A stretch of DNA of 64,000 bases from Mangrovitalea sediminis (GTDB lineage Bacteria > Pseudomonadota > Gammaproteobacteria > Pseudomonadales > Oleiphilaceae), in the NCBI RefSeq assembly GCF_002514725.1, contig NZ_NTLB01000003.1, positions 248,001-312,000 on the forward strand. Reading direction: 5' to 3'. Of this stretch, positions 26,663 through 36,430 are shown piece after piece. Every line of letters starts with the position of its first letter. The first letter of the stretch is position 1. The notes beneath the pieces are model-generated. The model saw only the letters and a list, made by a program, of their open reading frames with translations. It searched no databases and was not told where the DNA came from. The translations under genes were made by a program, and so were the position numbers.

Positions 26663-27537
26663 TGCAGCACATACTGCTGACCGGTGCGACTGGTTTTTTG
26701 GGTAGCCATCTGCTGGAGGCTCTGCTAGGTCGGGGCTACAGCGTAACTATTCTCAAGCGCTCTACCTCTGATACATGGCGAATTAACCACTTGCTTGCGC
26801 AGGTTCGCGCGTTTGATATTGACTTGGTGCCCTTAGACGAAGCTTTCAAGGAAAAGAACGTCGATGCTGTATTTCATACGGCATGCACTTATGGCCGACA
26901 CGGCCAGGCAGCAAATGAGGTGGTTGAAACCAATTTGTTGTTTGGTCTGAAGCTGCTCGATGTAGCCACCGCCTATAATACAAAAGCCTTCTTTAATACA
27001 GATACTTTATTGCCAAAATATCTGAATGCTTATTCACTATCGAAACGGCATTTTTCCGAATGGCTCAAGCAGCGCAGTGACAAGATCCAGGTGATTAATC
27101 TCAAGTTGGAGCATATGTATGGACCTGGAGACGATCAAACAAAATTTGTACCTTGGCTAATTAATCAGCTGCAGCGAAACGTTGAGCGTATTCCACTAAC
27201 TGAAGGTAAGCAGCTGCGGGATTTTATCTACATTGATGATGTGATATCAGCTTATATGCTGACATTAGAGAAAAGGATGCAACTACCGAGATTCAGCGAG
27301 TTTGATGTCGGTACGGGTAATCTCATCAGTGTCAGAGAGTTTGTTACGACCCTATATGAAATTTATCAACAGTTGAACCCAAATTCCAAGACCCTGCTAG
27401 GCTTCGGCGATATTCCTTTAAGGGATGGTGAGATGATGAAGGTCGAAGTTAATAATGCTGCTTTAAAAGGATTGGGATGGGATTCGGCAGTATCTCAAAA
27501 TCAGGGACTATCACGATTGCTTAAGGTGATTGCATGA
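26662..27537 (+). CDS. prt: SDR reductase, probable CDP-paratose (or abequose) synthase
   Basis: The 291-residue extended SDR has TGATGFLGSHLLEALLGRGY at the N-terminus, a D-T-LLPKYLNAYSLSKRHFSEWL block with catalytic Y124xxxK128, LEHMYGPGDD and LRDFIYIDDV. This resembles RfbJ/RfbS, which reduce the C-4 ketone of CDP-3,6-dideoxy-4-ketoglucose to abequose or paratose. A CDP-tyvelose epimerase-like gene follows, and that enzyme uses CDP-paratose, so paratose synthase is preferred. It overlaps ddhC by 1 base and tyv by 4 bases. The paratose/abequose choice is an inference. Confidence 0.8.
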   Translation: MQHILLTGATGFLGSHLLEALLGRGYSVTILKRSTSDTWRINHLLAQVRAFDIDLVPLDEAFKEKNVDAVFHTACTYGRHGQAANEVVETNLLFGLKLLDVATAYNTKAFFNTDTLLPKYLNAYSLSKRHFSEWLKQRSDKIQVINLKLEHMYGPGDDQTKFVPWLINQLQRNVERIPLTEGKQLRDFIYIDDVISAYMLTLEKRMQLPRFSEFDVGTGNLISVREFVTTLYEIYQQLNPNSKTLLGFGDIPLRDGEMMKVEVNNAALKGLGWDSAVSQNQGLSRLLKVIA

Positions 27538-28553
27538 AATATCTGGTTACCGGCGGGTGCGGCTTTTTGGGGTCCAATATAGCGCGCGAATTGATTAAAT
27601 TCGGCCACGAGTTGGTGATATTTGACAGTCTCTATCGTCATGGTAGTTACCAGAACCTTGAGTGGTTAAAAAAACAAGGTGAATTCCAGTTTATTCATGG
27701 TGACATTCGCAACACCAACGATGTAGAGCGAATGGTTCGAGTGCACCAACCAGATGCGATTTATCACTTGGCTGGGCAGGTTGCAATGACAACCTCCGTA
27801 GACGATCCACGTATGGATTTTGAGGTCAACGTAGGTGGAAGCTTTAATCTTCTAAACGCCGTACGTCTATACTCACCAGAAAGCGCCGTTATTTATTCGT
27901 CCACTAATAAGGTTTACGGCGATCTGGAACAGTTCAATTATCAAGAAACAGCTACTCGCTATGAATGTGTTGATAAGCCAAATGGCTTTGATGAAAGTGT
28001 CAACCTGGACTTCCACTCCCCTTATGGCACATCCAAGGGGAGCGCTGATCAATACATGCTGGATTTTGCCCGAATTTATGGTTTAAAAACAGTCGTTTTT
28101 CGCCATTCATCTATGTTCGGAGGTCGCCAGTATGCAACTTTTGATCAAGGATGGCTGGGCTGGTTTACTCAAAAAGCCATCGAAATAAAAAGTGGTTTTG
28201 CGGGAGAACCCTTCACTATATCCGGTAATGGTAAGCAGGTGCGTGATCTTCTTTATGCGAGTGATTGTGTTTCTCTGTACCTGAAAGCTTTTGAAAATAT
28301 TGAAAGAATAAAAGGGCAAGCCTTTAATATCGGTGGTGGAATCAAAAACTCTTCGTCATTGTTGGAGTTGTTTGCCTTTCTGGAAAGTGAGTTAGATATT
28401 AAGATGAATTATCGAAAATTGCCGCCAAGGCAGAGTGATCAAAGGTTGTTTGTGGCTGATATCACAAAGGCTCAAAAACTCATTGGCTGGCAGCCAGAGG
28501 TCAATAAAGTGCAGGGAATAAAAAAAATGATTGAGTGGGTGTCAAGCCATTGA
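27534..28553 (+). CDS. tyv: CDP-paratose 2-epimerase (CDP-tyvelose epimerase)
   Basis: The 339-residue SDR matches RfbE/Tyv, which inverts C-2 of CDP-paratose to CDP-tyvelose through an NAD-bound 2-keto intermediate. Visible are TGGCGFLGSNIARELIKFGH (6-25), a substrate region YHLAGQVAMTTSV and YSSTNKVYGDLEQFNY. The SPYGTSKGSADQYMLDFARI block carries the catalytic Y164xxxK168, followed by GLKTVVFRHSSMFGGRQYA. These are diagnostic of the family rather than of generic epimerases. It overlaps prt by ATGA and the flippase gene by 3 or 19 bases depending on the start used. Confidence 0.87.
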   Translation: MKYLVTGGCGFLGSNIARELIKFGHELVIFDSLYRHGSYQNLEWLKKQGEFQFIHGDIRNTNDVERMVRVHQPDAIYHLAGQVAMTTSVDDPRMDFEVNVGGSFNLLNAVRLYSPESAVIYSSTNKVYGDLEQFNYQETATRYECVDKPNGFDESVNLDFHSPYGTSKGSADQYMLDFARIYGLKTVVFRHSSMFGGRQYATFDQGWLGWFTQKAIEIKSGFAGEPFTISGNGKQVRDLLYASDCVSLYLKAFENIERIKGQAFNIGGGIKNSSSLLELFAFLESELDIKMNYRKLPPRQSDQRLFVADITKAQKLIGWQPEVNKVQGIKKMIEWVSSH

Positions 28554-29860
28554 GTCAGTCCCTTGCGCGAAGTCAGAATTACAAGGTGCAACTAAAAGGC
28601 TCAATTTTTTATAAATTTGGAGCTATTTTTGCAACCTTTGTAGCAATGCCCATCATGATTAAGTATTTGGGTGTTGAGCAGTTCGGTGTTTGGTCTACCA
28701 TGCTTACGCTTGTTAATTGGGTCATGCTTTTTGATTTGGGTATTGGTAATGGTTTGAAGAATAAAATATTGGAGGGGCTTGCCAAGAATGAAGGTAAGGA
28801 AGTTGTAAGCTATATCTCTACGGCCTACGTATTAATAGGCTTGGTATCTTTTGTTTTCTTTGCTTTTTTTGCTTTTGCTAGTTTTCATATATCATGGCGT
28901 GAGGTATTTAACTCGGCCTCCATGAGTGAAGGCGAGTTGAGGTATTCTGTTATAATTTTGAGCTTTTTCGTTTTTTTTAACTTCTGGATGAGTCTAGTTA
29001 ATCAGGTATATCATGGCCTGCAAATGTCGTCTTTTGTTGCGCTAGGCCAGTTTTTATCGAATGGGTTGGCATTGTTGTTTGTGGCGTTGCTGTACCGTTT
29101 TTGTGGGGCTTCCCTTATAAAAATGGTTCTGGTGTATGGCTCGGCTCTAGTGATTTCCAATGGGGCGTTGAGTTTTTTTATTTTTAAGTCAAATGCGGAA
29201 GTAAGGCCATCTATAGCGGGCTTTGATACAAGGAAAATAAGTCCTTTATTGTCGTTGGGTGGTAAGTTTTTTGTCATACAGATTTCCATGCTTTTAATAT
29301 TTATGACGGATAAAATAATTATAACTCAGTTGCTTGGGCCTAAGCAGGTTACACCTTACGATGTTGTCTTTAAACTTTTTAGTGTTTTCACTATTTTTCA
29401 TAGTTTGATACTCTTACCTATTTGGTCTGCATATTCCAATGCTTATGCTCAGGGCGATTTTGTCTGGATAAGAGATGCGTTAAAAAAGCAGATAAAGATA
29501 GCTTTTTTTATTTTCTTGGGTGCTGGTTTTATGGCGTTTATAGGGCCATTTATCGTAAGGGTTTGGGTTGGAAAGAATTTAGAGGTTAGTAATTCGCTTT
29601 ATTTGTTTTTTTGGGGGTTTGTGGGTGTTTCTGTTTGGAGTAATGTTTTTGCTTATTTTGTGAATGCAGTTAATGAAATAAATTTGCAGATTGTAACTTC
29701 GGTTGTTGCTGCGATAATTAATGTTCCCATGTCAATATACTTTGTTTCTTATTTGGGGCTTGGGCTTGGAGGCGTTGTGTTAGCGACGACGCTAAGTCTA
29801 TCAATTTTTGGTTTGGTTGGACCTGTCCAGGTTTTAAATATTATAAGGCATAGGTTGTAA
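28535..29860 (+). CDS. wzx: O-antigen flippase Wzx (MATE/PST family)
   Basis: The 441-residue very hydrophobic protein has about 12 membrane helices. An N-terminal IFYKFGAIFATFVAMPIMIK is followed by YLGVEQFGVWSTMLTLVNWV, the common opening of polysaccharide transporters, then LFDLGIGNGLKNKI. It should flip the undecaprenyl-linked O-unit across the inner membrane. The GTG at 28535 is the longest start. TTG 28550, overlapping the tyv stop as TTGA, is equally possible. It is markedly AT-rich against the neighbouring ddh genes. Confidence 0.85.
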   Translation: MGVKPLSQSLARSQNYKVQLKGSIFYKFGAIFATFVAMPIMIKYLGVEQFGVWSTMLTLVNWVMLFDLGIGNGLKNKILEGLAKNEGKEVVSYISTAYVLIGLVSFVFFAFFAFASFHISWREVFNSASMSEGELRYSVIILSFFVFFNFWMSLVNQVYHGLQMSSFVALGQFLSNGLALLFVALLYRFCGASLIKMVLVYGSALVISNGALSFFIFKSNAEVRPSIAGFDTRKISPLLSLGGKFFVIQISMLLIFMTDKIIITQLLGPKQVTPYDVVFKLFSVFTIFHSLILLPIWSAYSNAYAQGDFVWIRDALKKQIKIAFFIFLGAGFMAFIGPFIVRVWVGKNLEVSNSLYLFFWGFVGVSVWSNVFAYFVNAVNEINLQIVTSVVAAIINVPMSIYFVSYLGLGLGGVVLATTLSLSIFGLVGPVQVLNIIRHRL

Positions 29861-30826
29861 ATGGATAATCTTGTATCAATATTGGTGCCTGTATACAATC
29901 GTGAGCATTTTATTGCTGAAACACTACATTCTGCACTATCTCAGACGTATAAAAATATTGAATTGATAGTTGTTGATAATGCTAGCCAGGATGATACTTG
30001 GCGAGTGATTCTGGATTTTGCCGCTAAAGATAGTCGTGTCAAAGCTTTTCGAAATGAAACCAATATAGGGCCCGTAAAAAATTGGAAGCGATGTATTGAG
30101 AAGGCCAGCGGTTTTTATGGGAAAATTTTGTGGTCTGATGATCTCATTTCACCAAACTACCTTGCGAAGTGTTTGCCGCTGTTTGATGAAGAAACGGCTT
30201 TTGTATACTCTGGAGTGAAGATTTTTACGGATAGTCCAGAAGATGGTGACGCTTGCTACTTTATTGGAAATACAGGATTAAGAAAATCTTCTGAATATAT
30301 AACTAGGGCGCTGATTGATAATAATGTACCTGTTTCGCCTGGATGTGCTGTTTTTCGCTTAGATGATTTGAAAAAAAATCTTTTAGTCGATATAGAAAAT
30401 AGAGTTAATAGTGATTTTTCCATGCATGCCATTGGCAATGACCTGCTTCTTTTCCTGTTAACTGCAAAGGATTACAAAAAATTTGGCTTTGTGGCAGAGG
30501 CTCTTTCGTTTTTTAGAGCGCATCCGGGTTCAATCACTATATCATCTGTCGATGGTAAGCTCCCGTTGCACTATATGTTGGTAAGGGCTTATTTTGCTGA
30601 ACGTTTCAAAAATGACATGATTGATCAGGTTGCGGCTAATGCTTGGTTCTTGCTCAAGAAATATCCGTCGCACAGCTCTTTTGGTATAAATGACCTCAGT
30701 GACTTCTTTTGTGACGATGTAAAAATTAATTACAATTTTTTTGCTTTATCCCTGATTAAACGGTTGGTTTGGATGCCTGTCCGAGTAGCCAGAAAAATAT
30801 TCCGTATGCTGGAAGGAAAAAAATGA
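29861..30826 (+). CDS. Glycosyltransferase family 2
   Basis: This 321-residue GT-A enzyme starts [20 protein letters not shown] and has [15 protein letters not shown], the nucleotide-binding block of GT2. The metal-binding region is [16 protein letters not shown], with a DD pair replacing the usual DxD. The C-terminal part has amphipathic helices that could contact the membrane. It starts at the base after the wzx stop and overlaps gmd by 4 bases. It presumably transfers one of the O-unit sugars (fucose, tyvelose or other); sequence does not show which. Confidence 0.85.
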   Translation: MDNLVSILVPVYNREHFIAETLHSALSQTYKNIELIVVDNASQDDTWRVILDFAAKDSRVKAFRNETNIGPVKNWKRCIEKASGFYGKILWSDDLISPNYLAKCLPLFDEETAFVYSGVKIFTDSPEDGDACYFIGNTGLRKSSEYITRALIDNNVPVSPGCAVFRLDDLKKNLLVDIENRVNSDFSMHAIGNDLLLFLLTAKDYKKFGFVAEALSFFRAHPGSITISSVDGKLPLHYMLVRAYFAERFKNDMIDQVAANAWFLLKKYPSHSSFGINDLSDFFCDDVKINYNFFALSLIKRLVWMPVRVARKIFRMLEGKK

Positions 30827-31941
30827 AAAAAGCCCTCATCACCGGTGTCACCGGCCAGGATGGTTCCTACCTTGCTGAGTTCTTGCTGGAGAAAGGTTAT
30901 CAGGTACATGGCATCAAGCGCCGTGCCTCTCTGTTCAACACCCAGCGGGTGGACCACATCTATCAGGATCCACACGTTGCGCAGCAGAATTTTGTGCTGC
31001 ACTACGGTGATTTGACTGATTCCTCCAACCTCACCCGCATCCTGCAGGAAGTTCAGCCTGACGAAGTATATAACCTAGGTGCGCAGTCCCATGTGGCTGT
31101 GAGCTTTGAGTCACCAGAATATACTGCAGATGTTGATGCTATGGGGACATTGAGGTTGCTTGAAGCGATCCGTTTTCTCGGGCTTGAGAAGAAGACCAGG
31201 TTCTATCAGGCTTCCACTTCCGAGTTGTATGGTCTGGTCCAGGAAACCCCCCAGAAGGAAACCACACCCTTTTACCCGCGTTCACCCTATGCGGTGGCCA
31301 AGCTTTATGCCTACTGGATCACTGTCAATTACCGTGAGGCCTATGGCATGTATGCCTGCAACGGTATTCTGTTTAACCATGAATCCCCGCGCCGCGGAGA
31401 GACCTTTGTCACTCGCAAAATCACACGTGGCCTAGCCAACATTGCTCAAGGCTCGGAGAGTTGTCTTTACATGGGTAATCTGGACGCGCTGCGGGATTGG
31501 GGACATGCCAAGGACTACGTACGCATGCAGTGGATGATGCTGCAACAGGAACAACCGGAAGATTTTGTCATAGCCACGGGTGTGCAGTATTCCGTGCGTC
31601 AGTTCATTGTATGGTCTGCCAAAGAACTGGGCATCACACTGCGCTTTGTAGGTGAGGGCGTTGACGAGGTCGCGGTCATCGAGGCCATTGAGGGCGACAA
31701 GGCACCGGCATTGAAGGTAGGTGATGTTATTGTTCGCGTGGATCCTCGTTATTTTCGCCCGGCCGAAGTAGAAACTTTGCTGGGTGATCCAGGCAAGGCG
31801 AAAGAAAAATTAGGCTGGGTGCCGGAGATCACTGTGCAGGAAATGTGTGCAGAAATGGTAGCTGAAGATTTGAAAACAGCAGAGCGCCATGCTCTGCTGA
31901 AAAAACACGGTTATGAAATTCCGGTATCAGTAGAGAATTGA
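30823..31941 (+). CDS. gmd: GDP-mannose 4,6-dehydratase
   Basis: Gmd converts GDP-mannose to GDP-4-keto-6-deoxymannose, the precursor of GDP-fucose. The 372-residue protein has [20 protein letters not shown] at the N-terminus, [49 protein letters not shown] with catalytic Tyr and Lys, and [18 protein letters not shown]. These are near-invariant in the family. ATG 30823 has a GGAAGG site. The frame is open further upstream only through overlap. It is GC-richer than the preceding transferase gene. Confidence 0.97.
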   Translation: MKKALITGVTGQDGSYLAEFLLEKGYQVHGIKRRASLFNTQRVDHIYQDPHVAQQNFVLHYGDLTDSSNLTRILQEVQPDEVYNLGAQSHVAVSFESPEYTADVDAMGTLRLLEAIRFLGLEKKTRFYQASTSELYGLVQETPQKETTPFYPRSPYAVAKLYAYWITVNYREAYGMYACNGILFNHESPRRGETFVTRKITRGLANIAQGSESCLYMGNLDALRDWGHAKDYVRMQWMMLQQEQPEDFVIATGVQYSVRQFIVWSAKELGITLRFVGEGVDEVAVIEAIEGDKAPALKVGDVIVRVDPRYFRPAEVETLLGDPGKAKEKLGWVPEITVQEMCAEMVAEDLKTAERHALLKKHGYEIPVSVEN

Positions 31942-31947
31942 TCAGCG

Positions 31948-32913
31948 ATGGAAAAACAAAGAATCTTTATTGCTGGCCATAACGGCATGGTGGGCTCTGC
32001 GTTATTGCGCCAGCTTCAGGACCAGTCAGATGTGGAGCTTGTCACTCGTAGTCGCGCCGAGCTGAATCTACTGGATCAGACCGCCGTTCAGCAGTTTTTC
32101 CAGCAGGAACAGATCGATCAGGTTTATTTGGCTGCTGCCAAAGTGGGTGGCATTTATGCTAATAATACCTATCCGGCAGAGTTTATCTACGAAAACCTGA
32201 TGATCGAAGCCAACATCATTCATTCGGCGCATCAGGCTGATGTCCAGCGCTTGCTATTCTTGGGTTCATCTTGCATTTACCCCAAACTGGCTGAGCAACC
32301 GATGACCGAAACGGCGCTGCTGACTGGTGCGCTGGAACCCACCAACGAGCCCTATGCCATCGCCAAGATTGCTGGCATCAAGCTCTGTGAAAGTTATAAC
32401 CGTCAGTATGGAAGAGACTATCGCAGTGTCATGCCAACCAACCTTTACGGTCCGAATGACAATTTCCATCCTGAAAATAGCCATGTCATTCCTGCCATGA
32501 TGCAGCGCTTCCATGACGCCAGGATGGTTTGTGCGGATCAGGTCGTGGTCTGGGGTAGCGGCAAACCCAGGCGCGAGTTTCTGCATGTGGATGACATGGC
32601 CGCTGCCAGCGTGCATGTAATGAATTTGGACGTGACAACCTACGAGGCCAACACGCAGCCGATGTTGTCTCATATCAACGTGGGTACCGGGTTGGACTGC
32701 ACCATTCGCGAACTGGCTGAAGCCATGCAACGCGTCGTTGGTTTTGAGGGTGAGTTGGTGTTTGACGCCAGTAAACCTGATGGCGCTCCCCGCAAACTGA
32801 TGGATGTATCGCGCCTGAAATCACTAGGGTGGAAGGCTAGCATTACGCTGGAAGCTGGTTTGCGGCAAACCTACCATTGGTTTCTCGCCCACAAGGAGCA
32901 ACTGCGTGGCTGA
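31948..32913 (+). CDS. fcl: GDP-L-fucose synthase
   Basis: This is the bifunctional epimerase/reductase that turns GDP-4-keto-6-deoxymannose into GDP-L-fucose. The 321-residue protein shows [18 protein letters not shown], the catalytic [16 protein letters not shown] and [20 protein letters not shown], and [20 protein letters not shown]. These are standard Fcl/WcaG blocks. It starts 6 bases after gmd and overlaps gmm by 8 bases. Confidence 0.96.
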   Translation: MEKQRIFIAGHNGMVGSALLRQLQDQSDVELVTRSRAELNLLDQTAVQQFFQQEQIDQVYLAAAKVGGIYANNTYPAEFIYENLMIEANIIHSAHQADVQRLLFLGSSCIYPKLAEQPMTETALLTGALEPTNEPYAIAKIAGIKLCESYNRQYGRDYRSVMPTNLYGPNDNFHPENSHVIPAMMQRFHDARMVCADQVVVWGSGKPRREFLHVDDMAAASVHVMNLDVTTYEANTQPMLSHINVGTGLDCTIRELAEAMQRVVGFEGELVFDASKPDGAPRKLMDVSRLKSLGWKASITLEAGLRQTYHWFLAHKEQLRG

Positions 32914-33376
32914 ACGATCAGCTTGGCTGGATGCCGCCACTTTTAAAACTGTGGTGTCGTCGACGCCTCTGGTCTCTATCGACTTCTTGGTTGAGAATGA
33001 GCGGGGTGAGTATCTGCTGGGGCGACGTAAGAATCGCCCGGCTCAGGGAAATTGGTTTGTGCCTGGCGGGCGTGTTCGGAAAAACGAGTCCTTGGATATT
33101 GCCTTTAAGCGCCTTACAGGCACGGAACTGGGTGTTGAGTTGGAAAGGACCTCTGCTGAGTTCAAAGGGGTGTATGAGCATTTTTATCGGGATTCGATTT
33201 TTGGGTTGCAAGTATCCACTCACTATATTGTGATGGCTTATAAGGTGCGTTTGCATTCCGATTTTATTCAGCTGGATGTAAACCAGCATGAAAATATGCT
33301 CTTGGTCAAACCCGAACACCTTGAGCAGTATGATGTCCACCGTCATACCCTTGATTATTTTTATGGGACGCTTTGA
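32906..33376 (+). CDS. gmm: GDP-mannose mannosyl hydrolase (Nudix)
   Basis: The 156-residue Nudix-family protein has the GDP-mannose hydrolase start [37 protein letters not shown] and a Nudix-like box [19 protein letters not shown]. As usual for Gmm/WcaH, the box lacks the standard catalytic Glu pattern. It hydrolyses GDP-mannose to GDP and mannose and may tune the GDP-mannose/GDP-fucose pool. It is coupled to fcl by an 8-base overlap, as in colanic-acid clusters. Confidence 0.93.
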   Translation: MAERSAWLDAATFKTVVSSTPLVSIDFLVENERGEYLLGRRKNRPAQGNWFVPGGRVRKNESLDIAFKRLTGTELGVELERTSAEFKGVYEHFYRDSIFGLQVSTHYIVMAYKVRLHSDFIQLDVNQHENMLLVKPEHLEQYDVHRHTLDYFYGTL

Positions 33377-34290
33377 ATAACCTTCTTATGAAAACCCCCG
33401 ACTACTCCACCACCCGCCACCTAACGCCCGAAAAGCCAGCTTGTTTTGATACCTCGCAAGCTGGGCTGACAACTTTGCAGAAGATCCCGGATCATGATGG
33501 CAAGATTGCCGAAGGCGGTCTGCGGCTGCAAGGGCAGTTCAAAGTGAGTTTAAATGAAAAGCCGCTGATCACTGTTGTGACCGTGGTTTACAATGGCGCT
33601 GATTGCCTGGAAGGCACGATCAAAAGTGTGATCGAACAGCGCTATGACAATGTGGAGTACATCATTGTTGATGGAGGGTCCACTGATGGCACTCTCGATA
33701 TTGTCAGGAAATATGAGCATGCCATCGACTATTGGGTGAGTGAGCCGGATAAAGGGATTTATGATGCGATGAATAAAGGGATTGATCTTGGGAGCGGGCA
33801 ATGGATCAATTTTATGAACGCCGGAGATTATTTTTTTGATATTGATATTTTGTGTAAAATTTTCAGAAATTCGGCAGTGGTCAGTGGTGCTGATGTAATA
33901 TATGGTGATCATGAAGTTAGATACCCTAACAAAACTAAAATCGTTAAAGCTGGTAGGATTGAGAAGCTATGGAAAGGAAGTCAGTTTTGCCATCAGTCTG
34001 TGCTGGTGAATCTAAATCAACATAAAAAAAACAAGTTCAATATCTGTAAAAAAATGGCAGCGGATTTCGAATTTTTCTATGAATCAAGTAGGAATGGTTC
34101 GTTAATGCGTCATGTGGCTTGTGTTATTTCTAAAATTAGCTCAGGTGGCGTTTCTGATGTGAGGAGGATTGATTCTATATTGGAATGGTGGATTGTTGTT
34201 GACAAAAAAACAGTTGTTAATTTATTTTATATTTTTAGAATTATTGGTGAGATGTTAAAGGGCGGTGTAAAAAAATACCTTCGAAAATAA
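33373..34290 (+). CDS. Glycosyltransferase family 2 (WcaE-like)
   Basis: The 305-residue protein has a long, low-conservation leader of about 55 residues. The GT-A core follows: PLITVVTVVYNGADCLEGTI, VEYIIVDGGSTDGTLDIVRK, and the WVSEPDKGIYDAMNKGIDLG block typical of WcaE-type transferases. FMNAGDYFF and VIYGDHEVRY come next. The listed start is TTG 33373, overlapping the gmm stop. ATG 33388 is an alternative. Composition falls to AT-rich in the second half (after about 33800), which hints at a recombination junction inside the gene. Substrate unknown. Confidence 0.85.
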   Translation: MNNLLMKTPDYSTTRHLTPEKPACFDTSQAGLTTLQKIPDHDGKIAEGGLRLQGQFKVSLNEKPLITVVTVVYNGADCLEGTIKSVIEQRYDNVEYIIVDGGSTDGTLDIVRKYEHAIDYWVSEPDKGIYDAMNKGIDLGSGQWINFMNAGDYFFDIDILCKIFRNSAVVSGADVIYGDHEVRYPNKTKIVKAGRIEKLWKGSQFCHQSVLVNLNQHKKNKFNICKKMAADFEFFYESSRNGSLMRHVACVISKISSGGVSDVRRIDSILEWWIVVDKKTVVNLFYIFRIIGEMLKGGVKKYLRK

Positions 34291-35128
34291 TTTAGGGCTG
34301 AATTAGTGGCTGCATTTCTAATATAGTCGGCATGGCCTTGGTCGATTCAGACTGAACTGCTTCGCGAAGCTACTCTGGTCATTTTCAGAACATGTTCGAG
34401 TCTGCCCGCTAACTGTGGCTAAGAAGTAATCGTTTGTTGATCGGATTTCGGTATTCGGGAAATGTAAGCCTCCAAGCGAGTATGCAGGGGTGATATCGAG
34501 AACGGAGCTAACGGGCCTGTCTCTTCAGAAGAGCCAAGCCTCGATAGAGGTCATGGCAAACGCCAAAGCCAGAGCAGTGCGATCGGAGCGCAGATCCCCC
34601 CCCTTTTTGTAACCATCCCTGAAATTGGCGAATACGAAATTAGGGTTCTCCGGCCTACAATGAGGTAAACGGAGAACGACATGAAGCAAATCATGATACA
34701 GCGAGTCACAGATCGTCAGGACCCTTAAAATCAGGAGTGTGTTGACTATTTGCCGGCTTGCGTTATGTTGTTGAACCGAAGCATCTTCGACGAAGTCGGC
34801 GTGATGCGCGAGCGCTATTTTGTCTAGTGCGACGATACGGACTTCGTCTGGCATATGCACCACCGCGGTGTGCGCATACGCTTTGAACTAACGTAACTGT
34901 TCTTCAGAAGGTTAGCATGCCGACGGTTAGAGTGTGCTCGCCGTTTACGGTGTACTTTCCGGATCGTAAACGCATTTAGCTTATCCGGAAAGATCTTCAT
35001 GGACTCAAAAAAATCATTTGCTCTCCTCTACGTCATGGCAACAAGGTTGATACGAGCGTTGCTTCTATCGAAAAATGTCTTCCAAATGGATTGGGTAGGC
35101 GTTCGGGATTGGTTTAATCTTCAGTTGC
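34291..35128. other. Gene-free scar between two glycosyltransferase genes
   Basis: These 838 bases lack an intact gene. They contain a perfect palindrome GCTTCGCGAAGC (34359-34370), an 8-bp inverted repeat GTTCTCCG/CGGAGAAC (34645-34652 and 34670-34677), and the glycosyltransferase remnant listed separately. The pattern is that of a deleted or decayed gene, possibly with a lost mobile element, but I see no complete transposase. Confidence 0.5.
34741..34896 (+). pseudogene. Remnant of a family-2 glycosyltransferase
   Basis: The frame from 34741 reads VDYLPACVMLLNRSIFDEVG and VMRERYF, then a TAG (34825-34827), then CDDTDFVWHMHHRGVRIRFE. This corresponds to the conserved C-terminal half of rhamnosyltransferase-type GT2 enzymes (GACMLIRRSVFEEVG-DERFF-ED-DFC-R-GYRI pattern). 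The N-terminal catalytic half is absent and the stop falls in the middle of the conserved block, so it is dead. It shows that the O-unit once had another transferase. Confidence 0.7.
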
Positions 35129-36016
35129 ATGATGAAAGAAATCATTAAGCCAGCTATGCATTTTGCTTTCGTCCAGGTTAAGGCCTTCGGTGATCTTACT
35201 GTAACAGCGACAATATTACGCAACCTGCCGCAGGAGTCGCTGGCGCGCTGCAAAATCGTCGTTGCTCCCCATTTAGTCGAATTGGTGAATGCTCTCGCGC
35301 CCGTATGCGATGTAGAGGTGCTAGATCTGATCGATCGCCGATTGCCAGCACTTTTTGATCTCAAAAAGCGTGGTTTGTTTGCAGGTGCGCGCAGCGCTCT
35401 GTCGCTCCGGCGATCCTTGGCCAAAGCTGCCCCACAGGCTACCTTCGTTATGCCAAGTGCTCGATTACGTGAACACTTTATAGTTGGCCGGCGCTCGTCT
35501 CTGATCCTTCCCAAGGCATCGAATGTTTATGTTGCTCATGAGCAGTTTATCAATCAGCAATTTGGTGCTATTGGATGTTTACCTAAACACCACAAAACCA
35601 TACAGTCATCGCGTATTGCATTGTGCCCCTTCAGTCGGGTCTCGGCGAAAAATATTCCTTGGGATCTCGTCGTAGAACTGGCTGATGCGTGCAGCAGGAA
35701 AGGTTTTGAAGTCGAACTTTTATTGCTTGAAGGGGAGGACGTTGCCAACCCTGAAGGCCTTCGGGCGCGGGTCATTCCTCGCCGTTTTGACGCTTTGGCG
35801 GCGGCACTATCAACATATTCAGGGGTGGTTTCTGCCGATAGTCTACCTGCCCACTTGGGTGAGTATTGCAATATACCTTCATTCGTAGTGTCGCCTGTGC
35901 CGAATTGCTATTGGCTCCCTGCACATGCTTTCAAAAGTGAGCACTGGGGGGTGTTCAATCGGCGAGTAGAACTACATGAGCGCCTTATAGAGTTCCTTTG
36001 TGCCGCCAAACGATGA
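35129..36016 (+). CDS. Glycosyltransferase family 9 (heptosyltransferase-like) protein
   Basis: The 295-residue protein has a GT-B fold resembling ADP-heptose:LPS heptosyltransferases. It opens HFAFVQVKAFGDLTVTATIL (GDl-t-t motif at the N-terminus), has ALCPFSRVSAKNIPW as the donor-domain glycine/proline strand, and ends with YSGVVSADSLPAHLGEYCNI, the GT9 D-s-p-hla loop. It is shorter than WaaC/WaaF and lacks some conserved residues, so the substrate could be a heptose or another sugar. The ATG at 35129 or one codon later is plausible. It stands apart, with debris on both sides. Confidence 0.7.
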   Translation: MMKEIIKPAMHFAFVQVKAFGDLTVTATILRNLPQESLARCKIVVAPHLVELVNALAPVCDVEVLDLIDRRLPALFDLKKRGLFAGARSALSLRRSLAKAAPQATFVMPSARLREHFIVGRRSSLILPKASNVYVAHEQFINQQFGAIGCLPKHHKTIQSSRIALCPFSRVSAKNIPWDLVVELADACSRKGFEVELLLLEGEDVANPEGLRARVIPRRFDALAAALSTYSGVVSADSLPAHLGEYCNIPSFVVSPVPNCYWLPAHAFKSEHWGVFNRRVELHERLIEFLCAAKR

Positions 36017-36430
36017 GCTCTTTAAGGCTCTTCTTTTTTTTCTTTTTAGATCAGAGAATGAGTGAAGTCGTTCCTGGTCATTTATTTTTTGCACTAGTTA
36101 AATCTAATTGACCAGATGTGACTCCAATAGAAGGAATAGGGGGCGAAAAATATTCAGTTGATTTTAATTTTTCGATTTTGACGATAATCATGAGACTGGG
36201 ATTTACGAAGAAAAATGTCGTTTTCTGGATCTTATTATAGATAATAAGCAAGTGCTACAGTTTTTGCTTGAAAACAACGAAGTTAGCCCGCATTAGTCTA
36301 TAGTTATATTGGTGTCGTTTGGAAGTCTAGGAATATAAAATGCCTTCTTGTTGTTGAGCTTAAGAATTAAGAATAGACCTTAAAATTCGGGCTTTTTCTG
36401 AGTCTCAATTTATGCGATTGTGGTAAAGAT
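36017..36430. other. AT-rich gap with a short coding-like remnant
   Basis: These 414 bases have no intact gene. A weak hairpin (GAGC...GCTC) followed by a T-rich run at 36015-36047 may terminate the GT9 transcript. On the plus strand, 36180-36296 reads DDNHETGIYEEKCRFLDLII and QVLQFLLENNEVSPH then stop. This looks like the coding tail of a lost protein I do not recognise; a TAA in the same frame lies just upstream. Confidence 0.35.

Noticed and set aside
34525-34863. 112-codon minus-strand frame in the scar region
   Set aside because: It overlaps the plus-strand glycosyltransferase remnant, and its sequence has no recognisable domain. I could not support a transposase call.
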